From the NCBI GenBank assembly GCA_001598975.1, contig BBXU01002864.1, forward strand, positions 1 to 19,104: a DNA stretch of 19,104 bases, written 5' to 3'. Positions 8,684-18,897 of the stretch are shown here, one piece after another. The notes below the pieces were generated by a model that was not told the DNA's origin, searched no databases, and was given only the letters and a program-made list of their open reading frames with translations. Both the position numbers and the translations under genes were made by a program. The first letter of the stretch is position 1. The number at the start of each line of letters is the position of its first letter. This DNA is from Parachlorella kessleri (lineage: Eukaryota; Chlorophyta; Trebouxiophyceae; Chlorellales; Chlorellaceae).

Positions 8684-11600
8684 ATGCCCCTCACTATGCG
8701 TAATGCTCGCGTGCGTCTAGTTAGTACTAAGCTTGTGAGGTCCCCCTGCTCAGGCACCGATGACACCTATGCTCTGTCGCCTTGTGACCAGCTGAGCCTG
8801 ACAACAGCCACAGCCCGTGCAAGCTTCTGGAAGCAGCGCTTCGACACCACTGCCCTGGAGAAATGCCTGGAGCTGGTGCTGGAGGACCTGCCCTTCCTTG
8901 CCGGCAGGTCAGTGCATGTCTTGCCATAGCAACCCAGCCTCCTCCGCCTGCCATGGCAGCGTCCACTTCACACCATGAACTCCAGCAATACCGCTGTGGT
9001 AAGCACCCTGTGCTGCTTGCCTGTAGGATAGCACCTCTGAAAGAGCTGAAGCTTGCTAGTGCGCATGTTGTGCTTAATAACCAGGGTGCCCTGCTGACAG
9101 CTGTTGAGGCGCCCACTGTATCACTCGTCGATGTGGGGCCTGATAGCTGGGTGATGAAAGGTATAACATTGTCTGAACCTACCATCCCCTTCTATTTGGA
9201 CGACCTGGATGGCACCAGGTAAACGCACAGCTGCTGGGTTGTATATCATTCGGAGGGAGATCGGAACTGACCTTGGAAAAGTGCCTAACCAACGCACGTG
9301 CAGTGCCTAGTTGAGCAGGATGGCAGAGCAAGGCAATGTATTCCAGGCATGAGGTACCGTTTAGCATTCTCCCATGCTGCTGTCACGACGCTGGGACTTG
9401 TGTATGTAGTGTAACACGTTAGCGTTAGCACCTGGTGGTTTGCAATCCTATATAGCTAGTGTGTGGTGTCACAGGGTGCTGCGGGGCAAGGAGCCGCTCA
9501 TGAAAGTGCGGGTGGCAAGGCTGGCAGACGGGGATGTGCTGGGAATCACGCTGTCTCACTGTGTGACAGGCAAGGCAGGGTTGGTTTTGCCCCAACTGTT
9601 CAATGGAGGCATGCATTTATTGTGCTGCTATGCAATGTCTATATGTGTGACAGCTTAGGCATGCGTTATGTGTATGCGTGCCATTAGGGTGGGGGTATGG
9701 ACTTGTTGTTTGTGGGCAGAGTACAACCTGACTCTCTGTTGGCCCCATTTGTGGGGTGCTCACGACAGCACGGTCAGGTGGGGGTATGCTGAAGACTGCT
9801 AAAGTAGCCAGCTTGGCATGCTGCAAGCCAGTTGCACTCTTCACAGCGGGACACACTGACATCGTTGCTAAGGAGCTGGCTGGCATTGTGTTGCAGATGG
9901 CATGCGCTGGCCCCGCTTCTTGGCTCACTTTGCTGCACGCTACAGGTAAGTCACACGCCTGTACTTTACTTTGCCTTCGCTCACCTCCATCTTGTCTCCT
10001 TTCAGCTCGGTCACCATATTTGCTAGACAATGCAGCGCTTCCACTAGAAGCATTGTCAGCGCAGGCAGGCAGCAACTGGCATTGAGCCAGCCCCGGAGCT
10101 CCTGCTGCGCTCTGTGGACCGCTCTGGCCTGTCTTCAGCTGGCCTGGCAACCGAGCTCCATGAGTGAGTGTGCCCTGGCTGGTGCCATGGTGTGTCCCTG
10201 GCGGCTCAAAAGCAGCCAAGGCTGTACATTGCAATAGCAGAGTTGCACCGACTTACTGAGTGTGATTCCTGGAACACTCAGTCTTGCTGAAGCGCATGTT
10301 CCATGGAGTACCAGCCGCCAGTCTGCAAGGTAGTTACAGCGTGTGCCCCTAAGATAGTGTCCTGCAGAGTACACCCGCTGTGTTGCTTAGTCACCCTGTG
10401 CCCTTGCTCCCCCAGCAGGGAGCCCTTCGGCCTGTCAAAGGCCCTGCCAGCGGTGAAGGCCTCCCTGGGTGACTATTGTCGCGCCGCCTCGGTGCTGCTG
10501 CGCGACTCCTCCAAGAAGAAGGACCTGGTGATCCTGCACGTGCCGCAGACCAGGGTCAAGCAGCTCAAGGCTGATGTGTTCGGTGAGTGTGACTTCATGC
10601 TTCCTAGGAATGCTGCAGCCCCAGATCCTGCACCTCACAGAAGGAACTGCCTGCTGAGCTATTTTGTGACAGGAGCCGCCCCTGCCTGACACGGAGCTAT
10701 GTTGCTTGTGGGTGAGCTGAATCACCCTTCAAACAACTCTCTGGGAACAAGGCATGTGGTTTGTAAGGGACAGCTATCCATGGCACTGCTTTCCCTGGCT
10801 TACAGAAGCTTCAGCTCACAGATGTCACACCTTGCGGAAGCTCCAAACAGCAGACACGCACCACCTGTACCCCAACAGTAGCTATCATCAAGGATACCGC
10901 TCTCACCACAAGTGGCGCGGTCCAGGTACGTGTTTGTTAGCACCGTCACTGGTGTCCTAAGTGACAGCGATGTTGTTTGCAATGCAGGTGCAACCAAGGA
11001 CGCTGCAATCACCACCGGGGATGTGGTGCAGGCACTCGCCGGCATGCTGGTGAATGCCGCCAGCGGCAAGCCGCTTCTCCCTGAGCCTCCCAAGTACCAG
11101 GTGGTGCTTGTACAGCTGCAGGGAGTCCACCCTGCGTACTTTGGCAACTCAGTGCACCTGCTGCCGGTGCAACTGCCACTAGGTAAGAGTATGCGCTGTG
11201 GTTTATGTTGTTGGAACATATGGGCAATGCTGTGCTGATGCAGCGACAGACTGCCATCCCGGGTCTGAGAGTTGGTCTAACTTCTGCATGTATTGCTTTG
11301 GGCATGTGGCATGCCCAACATGGCCTTTCTGCGGTGAAGAGAGGGCAGGGGTAGCAGGCAATGGCCGCGATCCTGGCGCAGCAGAAGTTAGTTACCTCAG
11401 CAGCATCGATGTTGTTGATGCCACCAGGGAAGGCCTCCTAGACGGTTGCTACCTCCTATTACATTGACATGGCCACTTACACTTGTCGCTCAAGTTGTGG
11501 GAAGGCACTGCATGCAGGGAGAGAGGCCCCTACTGGTGATGCCTATCTGAGCTCACTGGCAGAGCTAGCTGCGCTCATACGGACGGCCACGAAAGCTTTC

Positions 11601-12541
11601 CGAGCGCATCCTGTAAGCAGTTCACTCCCACGTTGGGAGCCTTGGCACCAGTGCACACACAAATCAAGCGCGCCTTGCGGTCTTTGTTTACTGCATGCCT
11701 GCTTGATGCACACGCAGGGGTCCAAAGGAAGTCAAGGTACACCTCAGGGACCCAGTTTGTACCTGATTAGTTTAGCAGAACTGCTGTGCACTGCTGTGCA
11801 GGAGGCCTCGGTGGGTGCTCTGGCCCAGCTGGAGCAGCTGGTGCAGACACCAATCCACAGGATGCTGGGCTGGCTGGCGGGACACAGGCTGCCCTATGCC
11901 ACCTGTACCACTAACTACATAGGGCACCTGCCAGCAGACAAGGTGAGCTGGCGGGCAGCTGAGGTGCAGAACGTCTCGCCAGCTCCCCCCACAGCGTCAT
12001 CATACCTTACCTTACCGCACCTTACTGGTGGCCCGTATGAATAGAGAAGAGAATGTAGGCTATCCTCTGCCCTGTTTACTGTGGGGTGTAAGCAGCAGCA
12101 CAGCAGAGCCACTATGTGCACCTTGCCCAGTGTCCTGCCCCTCAGAGATAAGGTCCAGCAGCGGCCCAGCATGAGCTGGATTTGTGGAAGGGCTCCTGGC
12201 CAGCAGCGGCTGGTGATGCCACCTCAGAAGCGGCACAACCTCAAACATGGGAATCTACTCATTGAAGCTGTGCTAGACAGCAGACAGCATGACCGTATTG
12301 TATCCTGGTAACATGCCTGCAGGATCTGGACTTTGGGTTTGGGGAGGGGCCGGTGGCCATGCGCTGGCTGGTGACACCCTTTGGCAGCGACATGGCTGTC
12401 ATCAGGCCAGCCATGCCGCCCTTCAGCGAGGGCCTGTTCTGCCACATACCCCTGTCAGCCCACAAGGCCAGGAGGCTGCAGCGGCACCCGCTCCTGCAAG
12501 CGCTGGCGCCGGATGCGAGGTTCCTAGGGAGCCAGGCTTAG
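8684..12541 (+). CDS. BAHD-type (HXXXD) acyl-CoA-dependent acyltransferase
   Basis: Ten exons: 8684-8907, 9027-9218, 9475-9569, 9897-9945, 10065-10163, 10419-10582, 10988-11182, 11518-11612, 11802-11942, 12323-12541 (TAG). They give 490 residues, near the upper end of the family's usual size. The ATG has A at -3. The N-terminus has LSPCDQLSL and LVLEDLPFLAGR, the usual first-domain landmarks. The catalytic HXXXD is H167-C-V-T-D171, followed by GMRWPRFLAHFAARYR. The second domain holds TTGDVVQALAGMLV and AYFGNSVHLLPVQLP. The structural DFGWG motif appears as D421-F-G-F-G425, then PVAMRW. The family moves acyl groups from CoA thioesters to alcohols or amines in the cytosol; donor and acceptor cannot be told from sequence. 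Exon 5 (10065) was chosen because it alone keeps phase with exon 4 and reads EPAPELLLRSVDRSG. The gene is divergent from the GT77 gene. Confidence 0.92.
9570..9896 (+). other. GC-AG intron splitting the catalytic Asp codon of the acyltransferase
   Basis: The exon ends CACTGTGTGACAG and the intron begins GCAAGG; the acceptor is TTGCAG before ATGGCATGC. G plus AT restores GAT, the Asp171 of HCVTD, followed by GMRWPRF. Reading through the donor gives HCVTG and loses the catalytic Asp, so the GC donor is strongly supported. Confidence 0.88.
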
Positions 12542-12788
12542 GCGAGCTCCTGTTAGCTGTGCGGCAGTGGAGCCCCGGCCAGGCGGCAAGGCTCCTACCA
12601 GCACTCAACGAGTGAGCATGGCGCTGTGCTGCGTGGCAAAACAGGCTAGCCATGGGCCGATGGTACCCGTGGGTGCTAGCGAATCGTTTGCTAGAGCACA
12701 AATGCCCTCCGCCCAGGGGCGCCTAGCAGGAGTAGGCACCAACATTTTCCAAAGCGTTTGTTAGGCGTTCATCAGTTTGCCTGGACTA
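12542..12788 (+). other. Proximal 3' UTR of the acyltransferase gene
   Basis: No ORF with recognisable content. No TGTAA occurs between the stop and the inserted element, so the transcript probably continues into or past the element. Confidence 0.5.
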
Positions 12789-12814
12789 CAGTAGGAGTGT
12801 ATAATTCCCACTTT
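12789..12814 (+). repeat. Left terminal inverted repeat
   Basis: Perfect 26-bp reverse complement of 13647-13672. It begins CAGTAGGAG and ends CCCACTTT, and TA precedes it. Confidence 0.9.
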
Positions 12815-13646
12815 TCAAACATAAGTGTGTCTCTTGCGCCATGCCCACAAGCTTTTCCAGGCGGCCCTCCTGGGTTTGAGTAGCCCTATGGGTACCCTTT
12901 ATGGAGGGGTATTGCACTTGGTCAGGGGCCACTCCGTTTGGAGTAACAAGGGGCCCTTGCAACAAGGGGTCAGAAAAGTGCCCTGCTGGGGAAATAAATG
13001 TATTTCCCACTTTCACCTGGCCAGCCTGTTCCAGGCGCACTGGGAGCCTGGCCTGGAAGGCAGACTCCTTCCTATGCCTAAAAAGATTATTAGAAGCTTC
13101 AGTAGCCTAAGGAACGGTGTGCAGGTGCTCCACTGCGCTCGTTTTGTTGTCATGCCTGACCATGGCATGGCATGCCAAGAACAGGCCTATGACCCCACAC
13201 CCAGGGCCCAAAAAGTTTTTGAAAATTATATATAAACTAAAACTTTAATTTTACGTTTTTATAAGGCAGTAGCCACTCGTCGCACACTCGATGACCACTT
13301 TGCGCCCTCTTCCCGCGCCAAGTTCAGCTGAGCCTTCAGGTGCGCGTCTGAGCCCACGGCTGAGAGGAAATAAATTGCTTAAGATGCAAAGGTTGAGACA
13401 GGGACAGGCGGCACCCGCAAGGAAAGCGAGCCTCGCTGTGGCACCTCTCGGAAAGGTCACCTCGGTTTGAAAGAGATCGGCTTTTGGTACCATCCTCACA
13501 TAAGGGCTCCTAAGATGGGCAGGATGGTGATGCTTGGCATGTGGCCATGGCCCCAAGCAGTACCCCCGTAGGCGAACTCAAGTCCCTAACCTCAGCCCAA
13601 GAAAGCCTCCTGGGTGGCCCACAGCCTTCATAGTGGGAATTACCCC

Positions 13647-13672
13647 AAAGTGGGAATTATACACTCCTACTG
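13647..13672 (-). repeat. Right terminal inverted repeat
   Basis: Perfect partner of 12789-12814. It ends CTCCTACTG and TA follows it. Confidence 0.9.
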
Positions 13673-13674
13673 TA

Positions 13675-14210
13675 GTGGTATGAGCCGGCATTTGGACCTT
13701 GTTGCGGCCTTCGCTTAGATACCCACACCCCTGTACTTGGTTACGTTGCAATTTCTGCAGTATTTACTGTAAACTGGCCAGCTACATGTACATGTATGCG
13801 TCTGTCAGGCTGCAAATCCAGGCAAGCTGAGAGCACAATATGCCACCCAGCGCTATCAGTGCACAGCTACCCTTTTTCGCACGATTTCCTCCCTGTTGGC
13901 ATGCCCACATGACTGTCCGAGGGCATCTGGTTCCATAAGCATCTTTTGTGTGATTCAAGTCGAAGGCGCGTGCGGCATGGCGTGTGGCAACAAGAACAAT
14001 AAAACATGCAGCCTTTAACGCTAAGCCAGCCTGTCTGCGTCTTCATAGCACGGGTTTGCTGATCGGGCAACATCTTTTGCCTGCACCTTGTGACCACAAG
14101 CTGCAGAGAACGCTTGAAAGGCTGCCGGCTTCTACTGCTGTCGTGAATCAACTGCTGCCGCCCACCAGAGCTTGGTTTGATCTCTCGATCACAGGGTTCT
14201 TGACGTTGGG
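13675..14210. other. Interval before the Deg protease: probable distal 3' UTR then promoter
   Basis: Just right of the transposon is TGTAA (13768-13772), the first on this strand after the acyltransferase stop and so its likely polyadenylation signal. A perfect 14-bp palindrome TACATGTACATGTA lies at 13783-13796. A long open frame at about 13954-14246 lacks an ATG (its apparent start at 13984 is GTG), and no family was recognised in it. Confidence 0.4.
13768..13772 (+). terminator. Candidate TGTAA polyadenylation signal for the acyltransferase
   Basis: TGTAA is the usual poly(A) signal of chlorophyte algae. This is the first on the plus strand after the stop at 12541. Leaving out the 884-bp element and one TA, the distance is about 340 nt, a plausible 3' UTR. 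Confidence 0.4.
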
Positions 14211-17200
14211 ATGCGCCTTGTCGGCACCCTTGTGGGGCCGCCTCAGGTGCGCTCTGCGGCTGAACCTCCTTCGTAAGACATGATAAACAAGGGGGACTCC
14301 TCAGAGCAGCACCCCTGCGGAGGCGCACTCCCTGGTGGAGCGAAGTTGAGGTTCACCACTTAATGGGGGCCCTACGAAAGAACTTTGCCATGTCTCCCTG
14401 CAGGCTAGCCAGGTACAGGCACAAACCCAAGCCGTACACGCTGCTGCTCAGCCCTACAGGCTGAGACGCAAGTCGGTGCTGCTTACACAGCGCTACAAAG
14501 GTCAGGGATACCACCGTGGACAGATGCAGACACCCCCCCCCCCCCCCCGTCCCATGTTTGCTCCTCATGAGTAGCTGCTATTGTAAGAGTGTATGCTAAC
14601 GTGATTTTGCTGGCATCTGCCTGCAGGACGGAGCACGGAATGGGACGAAGCAGAGGTTCCACAAACACTGCTGCAAAGCAGGTTGGTGCTTGCGTTTGGC
14701 AACAGCGTTTGTCAGGAAGCAAATGGTGCCTTGACCGCGGCACGTAATAAAAGCTGCGGGTGTGCCACCCATCGGCTAGGGGGATCATCATCAATATGAT
14801 ATATGAGGGCTGCTTGACAGGCAGTACAAGAGGCTCCAGGTGATTGCATAGCTAGCCTAACTCAAAGTGGGACCTAAGTCTGGTAAGCACCGACTTGCTT
14901 TACCTGCACCTGTGCAGTGAGAGCTTGGTGGAGATCTACTACAACATCTCCCAGACCACCTACTTTACCAGGACTGGCAGGGTGGTGCAGAAGGCATTGC
15001 CTGTGAGTGAGCATGGGGTCAAGTGGCAGTGCAGAGGGGCTGACTTCCCTTTCTCTCGGCTGTGGACCGCAGTCCTGTCTCTATTAGGGAGGAATGGCAC
15101 TGCTACTTCTATGGTCCGATAGAGCTCCTCAATGCCTAGCTGCTGTGCTCCCTAGCAACTTGGTCAGCCACCGTCTCACTTGACCCTGGGGTGGCACGTG
15201 GCTCCTCCAATGCCTCCCCCGCCCTGCGTCGTCTTGCAGCACCTGGGTGCTGGGTTTGTGTGGGACGAGGCGGGCCACCTGGTGACCGCATATCACGTCA
15301 TGGAGGACTGCTTCCGACACAACGTGCAGCCCCGCGTCAGGCTGGTGGCACGGGGGACGTCTTATAGGGCCACCTTTATTGGAGGTAAGGCATGCAGCCC
15401 ATGGGACTCTGGGCAGCCATGCCGGGGCGTGGACACTGCGTGACTCGGAGCCAAGCCCGTCTAGCCGCCGCTCTCCTCCCCCTGCAAGTGCGTGGGTTTG
15501 ACGGATGCGAGGCAGGGCCCGGCTCCCCCTGCGCAGTTGTAACCCTCCAGCAGACCCGCACTGGGCATGCTGGGGACCAGCACACGTTTAGCGCCCTGGC
15601 ACACTGTGCTGCAGGTGACATGCTTCGAGACATAGCGGTGCTGCGAGTGGACACCAACACCCGGGGCCCTCGCAGCTTTGCAGCCAACTTCCAGCCAGCC
15701 AAGCTAGGGGACAGCAGCCGGCTTCAATGTCAGTGAGCGAATGGCCTTGTGAGACATGGAGCCTTACGGCTCCATGTTCGTTTTGGTTGGTCGGTTGCAA
15801 TGCTGCTTCTCTAGGAATGGCCCTATTCAAAATGGTTGTGGATGTCTTTTCGTAGTTTGGGCTGGGGTGAGCTGCTTAGGAGCTATTCCATGCCTGTTGC
15901 AGTGACCCACCACGCTCCCCACATGCTTGCATCCACACACATCACAGTAGGTGGTGGTGCTTTGCTCCCCATGCAGTGGGTCAGCTGGTGTACGTACTTG
16001 GGAAGCGGACGCAGTGGGAAGGGCTGCGCCCCGCAATCGAAAGCGGGTATGCTGCCGGCCTCGTGCTGCAGTTGAACGCAGGAGGCGATGCAGGTAGGTA
16101 CGGCCGAACTTACAGCAGCATTATGTACGCATTGTAAGTGTTGCTCAAGCCCTTATGAAGCACGGGCAGCAGCCTAGAGCAGCGGTAGGGCGTTGCCAGG
16201 GTGCCAAGGCAAAGAGAGCAGGTTTAATAAGGAGCCCAGTACCGTTCAACAGCGTCAGTGTCAGGCTACAAGGGTTTGCATGCTGGGAGCGCCTGACATA
16301 CCGAAAGGGAACCTGCAGGCTGTTCAAGTGGCGGCTTTGTTGGGCATCTTGTGTCTATCGTTGCTGCTGTCGTTCAGGCCTTCACGGCCGGCGCCACTGG
16401 CAGTCCCTCTTCAGCAGCATCCCCGTGGATCGGGGCTACTCCGGCGGCCCCATCTGCGACGCCCACGGCCGCGTGGTGGGCGTGCACTGGGGCAGCCCGC
16501 GCTGCGGCGCGCGCAGCGCGCCGCTGCCGCAGCAGCGCAGCGCTGCGCTGCCCATCGGCGCGGTGGAGGCGCTGGTGGGCCGCGTGCTGGACCGGAGCCG
16601 TGTGCTGCGGCCCATGGCGGGGGTCCTGGTGGTGGAGGAGATTGGGGCGGAGGAGCTGCCGGGGGTGCCGGTGATACACGTGCTCCCGGGGAGCCCCGCC
16701 GCGGCGGCGGGCATCAAGGTAAGCATGGAGGGCGCTGGGGGTGTGGTGCAGTGCAGTGGTGGAGGGCAGGGGGGTTGGCGTTTTGGAGACGACTGCCGCG
16801 GAGGAGTTGGCGGGGGTTCAGGTGATACACGTGCTGCTGGCAAGTGCTGCTGCAGCGCGTCGGGCCTGAGTGGTTGGCGTGCAGGGGTAGGCTGCATGTG
16901 AATGACCTAGACATGGCAGGTGACTCCTGCTCGTCCGGTGCCCTTCCCAGGGAATCTTTTATACACAAGTTGCCTTTCTCAGGACCAGGCTTATCTGCTA
17001 CGGCTTACCAGCTGGGCAAGGTTGCCATTGTTGTACATCCTATTCTGAGCTACCAAGCAGGCATGCACTAGAAATGCATCAGAGAATCTCACTGGAAGCA
17101 CACGTCAACCCCGCATTACCCTACCTTGCCTGCAGGGCGGGCGGCTTAGTAGTAGCGCCGCTGCCGACCCCTTGCAACACCTTGATGGCCCCACTGATCT

Positions 17201-17860
17201 CATTGTGGGCATCAATGGCACCCGAGTTACCACCACAACAGACATCCACGACCTCCTTGACCACTGCAAGGTAGGCAAGCTGCTGTCGCTGCAGGGTGCA
17301 CTCACACGATCCGTGCAGGCTGCCATGCACGCGTCAAGAACCGACGCTACAAGGCTCTGCCAAGCTGTCGGGATGACGTGCGGGCCAGCCGCTTAACAAG
17401 AGGAATTGCTGTCCATAAGTGTAATAAGGCAAGGCCTGCAGGGTGCCAAGGCTGCTGCCGCTTACGACGCGCTGCGTGGCCTGCGTGACCACATGTGCCA
17501 TGCACCGACTACATCCGCTCCCTGTATGACTAATTGTAAAAATGCAAGGCTACATGTGGTATGCCATGACAACGTCTTCCTGCACCACACATCACAACCC
17601 TGCCTTGCGCTCACTGGCTAAGGCGGCTGTTCCGACTTGCGCACGTGCTAAGCTGATCGCAGGCGGGGGATCGGGTGGAGGTTGAGGTGATGCGGGACGA
17701 GGGCCCCCTGAGCACCGGCAGGCTGCTGCTGTTTGAAGTCCAGCTGCAGCAGCAGCCTCTGCTGTGCCAGTGGAGGCAGCTGAAGGTCCCGCCATACGCT
17801 GAGCCGGTGGTGGCCGCTGCCGCCAAGGCTGGCATGAAATGGCACTGGCAGCTGGTCTGA
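14211..17860 (+). CDS. Deg/HtrA-family serine protease with one PDZ domain
   Basis: Ten exons: 14211-14246, 14404-14500, 14627-14681, 14918-15002, 15240-15384, 15615-15728, 15977-16093, 16378-16718, 17136-17270, 17663-17860 (TGA). They give 440 residues, all in phase. The trypsin-like domain starts near ESLVEIYYNIS. The triad is His110 (HLVTAYHVMED), Asp145 (RDIAVLRV) and Ser238 (RGYSGGPICD). Tyr replaces the Asn usual before the Ser. The PDZ domain covers about 297-375 (AGVLVVEE, VIHVLPGSPAAAAGIK, DLIVGINGTRV), and the tail is Gln/Leu-rich. The family degrades or refolds damaged proteins, in algae often in plastids or mitochondria. The first 62 residues are weakly supported: exons 1-3 were chosen for splice sites and phase, with a TGCTAAC branch-point-like motif before exon 3. 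Their Gln/Ala/Val-rich start could be a transit peptide. The exon at 16378 is extremely GC-rich. Confidence 0.9.
14533..14548. repeat. Run of 16 C in an intron
   Basis: An uninterrupted C16 homopolymer lies in the second intron of the proposed protease model. It is prone to length error in replication and sequencing, so its exact length may vary. Confidence 0.85.
16777..16863 (+). pseudogene. Decayed intronic copy of the protease PDZ exon
   Basis: This intron segment lies 151 bp downstream of its parent in exon 8 (about 16626-16715) and shares GGTGATACACGTGCT exactly. Its translation, GVL-ETTAAEELAGVQVIHVL then LASAAAARRA, lines up with the exon's GVLVVEEIGAEELPGVPVIHVL then PGSPAAAAGIK. The main part is ungapped, with a 6-nt loss near the left end. 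A TGA falls at the codon aligned with the parent's last Lys, and the parent's AAG|GTAAGC donor is lost. It could be a dead duplicate or, less likely, a rare alternative end. Confidence 0.8.
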
Positions 17861-18587
17861 GGTGAAGTGAGGAAGGGTGAGTGTGTAGTAGCTTGTACCC
17901 TAGGCTGTTTTGAGGGGCCTGCTGTATGCCAGGACGGTGGCAGCTGTGGTTTGCATAACGTGGCACTGGGATTTGATTTAGTGTTAGCCGAGTAAATGGC
18001 AGCATGAATCCCAGGAAGAGGATAGATGTAGGGAGGGAGCCAGCGTGTGTACCGAGGGATGGCACGTTCCCAGACACAGGAGTTTGCAGACGTTTTTTTG
18101 GGTGAGGGTGTATGCCTTGCAACCAACGCCGGCTCTGTATGGCGTGCGCTGGACAGTCGGAACAGCACAAGGGCCAGAGGCAAGGGTTGTGTGTTGGGGG
18201 AGGCATGACTAGATGCAGCTTTGCTGAGCCCTGCCTGTCTGCTAGCAGAGCTGGAATTATGTTACCCTACACATGTATCATAGTGCAGCATGATGCTGCA
18301 CCAGGGCTGAACTGACCGTCGCCTGTGTAATCTTGGTAAGTTTGTAGTGCAGGCAATTCTTGTATTTGTTGAGAGTGTGATGCCCAGACTTTTCTGTGGA
18401 GCTCAAGAATTTCATTCGATGCTTCCAATACTGGCACCCGGTGTTGATGTGGTGTAAGCACTTCAGTGGGCAGTGGGTTGATGTGGGCAATTGGAACCCA
18501 GGTTTCCACCAACCCTGAGTGTCGTCTGATTTTGGCTGCGGATGTGTACTTTCGGCCGTGTAACATAGTGGTGGGTGCTGCTTTCTG
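17861..18587 (+). other. Protease 3' UTR and downstream spacer
   Basis: No coding exon was recognised. The first TGTAA after the stop is at 18326-18330, about 466 nt downstream. Minus-strand open frames across this stretch show no family signature and are mostly opposite the last protease exon. Confidence 0.4.
18326..18330 (+). terminator. Candidate TGTAA polyadenylation signal for the protease
   Basis: First TGTAA after the TGA at 17858-17860. Others follow near 18674 and 18856, so the choice is tentative. Confidence 0.4.
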
Positions 18588-18646
18588 CTGGTGATGGGGT
18601 TGCAAAATGGTATAGCTCTGGTGATGGGGTTGCAAATTGTATAGCT
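18588..18646. repeat. Two-copy tandem repeat, 30 and 29 bp
   Basis: CTGGTGATGGGGTTGCAAA is followed by (A/T)TG(G)TATAGCT and occurs twice back to back (18588-18617, 18618-18646), differing by one deletion and one substitution. Confidence 0.85.
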
Positions 18647-18897
18647 CTGCCAGTGACCAGGCGCCATAAATGTTGTAATGAAAAGATTAGAGGTCTCTAA
18701 CTGCAGTCTGGCTGTGTCGCTATGCATTGTCTGGTTCCGGATGCCATACAAATCGAGGGATTAGAGAGGGAATGCAGGATTGACACCAGGGGCGTTCCTG
18801 CGCCGCCACCAGAGGGGCCGCAAGTATTGCGCCCTTGGCAAGCATTGTATCCAGTGTAATGTGTAAGGTGCTAATACCACACGGTAGAAGCACAAAC
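18647..18897. other. Spacer with no recognised feature
   Basis: Neither strand shows a supported exon. Two further TGTAA occurrences are present. Confidence 0.3.

Larger units (their letters stand above)
12789..13672. mobile_element. 884-bp non-autonomous terminal-inverted-repeat DNA transposon, TA-flanked (Tc1/mariner- or pogo-like ends)
   Basis: The outer 26 bp at 12789-12814 (beginning CAGTAGGAGTGTATAATTCC) are repeated perfectly in reverse complement at 13647-13672. Both ends are bordered by TA (12787-12788 and 13673-13674), the target duplication typical of Tc1/mariner/pogo elements. The inverted match extends through TA and one further C/G pair. An AGTGGGAATTA motif is repeated just inside the right end, and an AT-rich core lies near 13211-13261. 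No transposase domain was recognised, so the element probably moved with help from a copy elsewhere. Superfamily is inferred only from ends and TA. Confidence 0.8.

Noticed and set aside
12825..13235. 136-codon plus-strand open frame inside the transposon
   Set aside because: It starts at GTG, shows no transposase motif and no recognisable domain. It is most likely a chance open frame in a non-autonomous element.
13954..14283. Plus-strand open frame with a transit-peptide-like composition ahead of the protease
   Set aside because: It has no ATG, and its end at 14246 is not in phase with the exon at 14404. It could join the exon at 14918 in phase, so it is kept only as an alternative N-terminus.
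13867..14328. 153-codon minus-strand open frame
   Set aside because: Composition is irregular, no domain was recognised, and it lies opposite the proposed protease 5' region.
15392..15614. Possible 5' extension of the protease exon containing the catalytic Asp
   Set aside because: Splicing at 15615 gives RATFIGGDMLRDIAVLRV, which matches the usual Deg spacing. The extension would insert an unrelated Gly/Ala-rich segment.
16436..16897. Long open frames in other frames and on the minus strand over the GC-rich protease exon
   Set aside because: High GC suppresses stop codons. Only the frame with GYSGGP and the PDZ sequence has family support.
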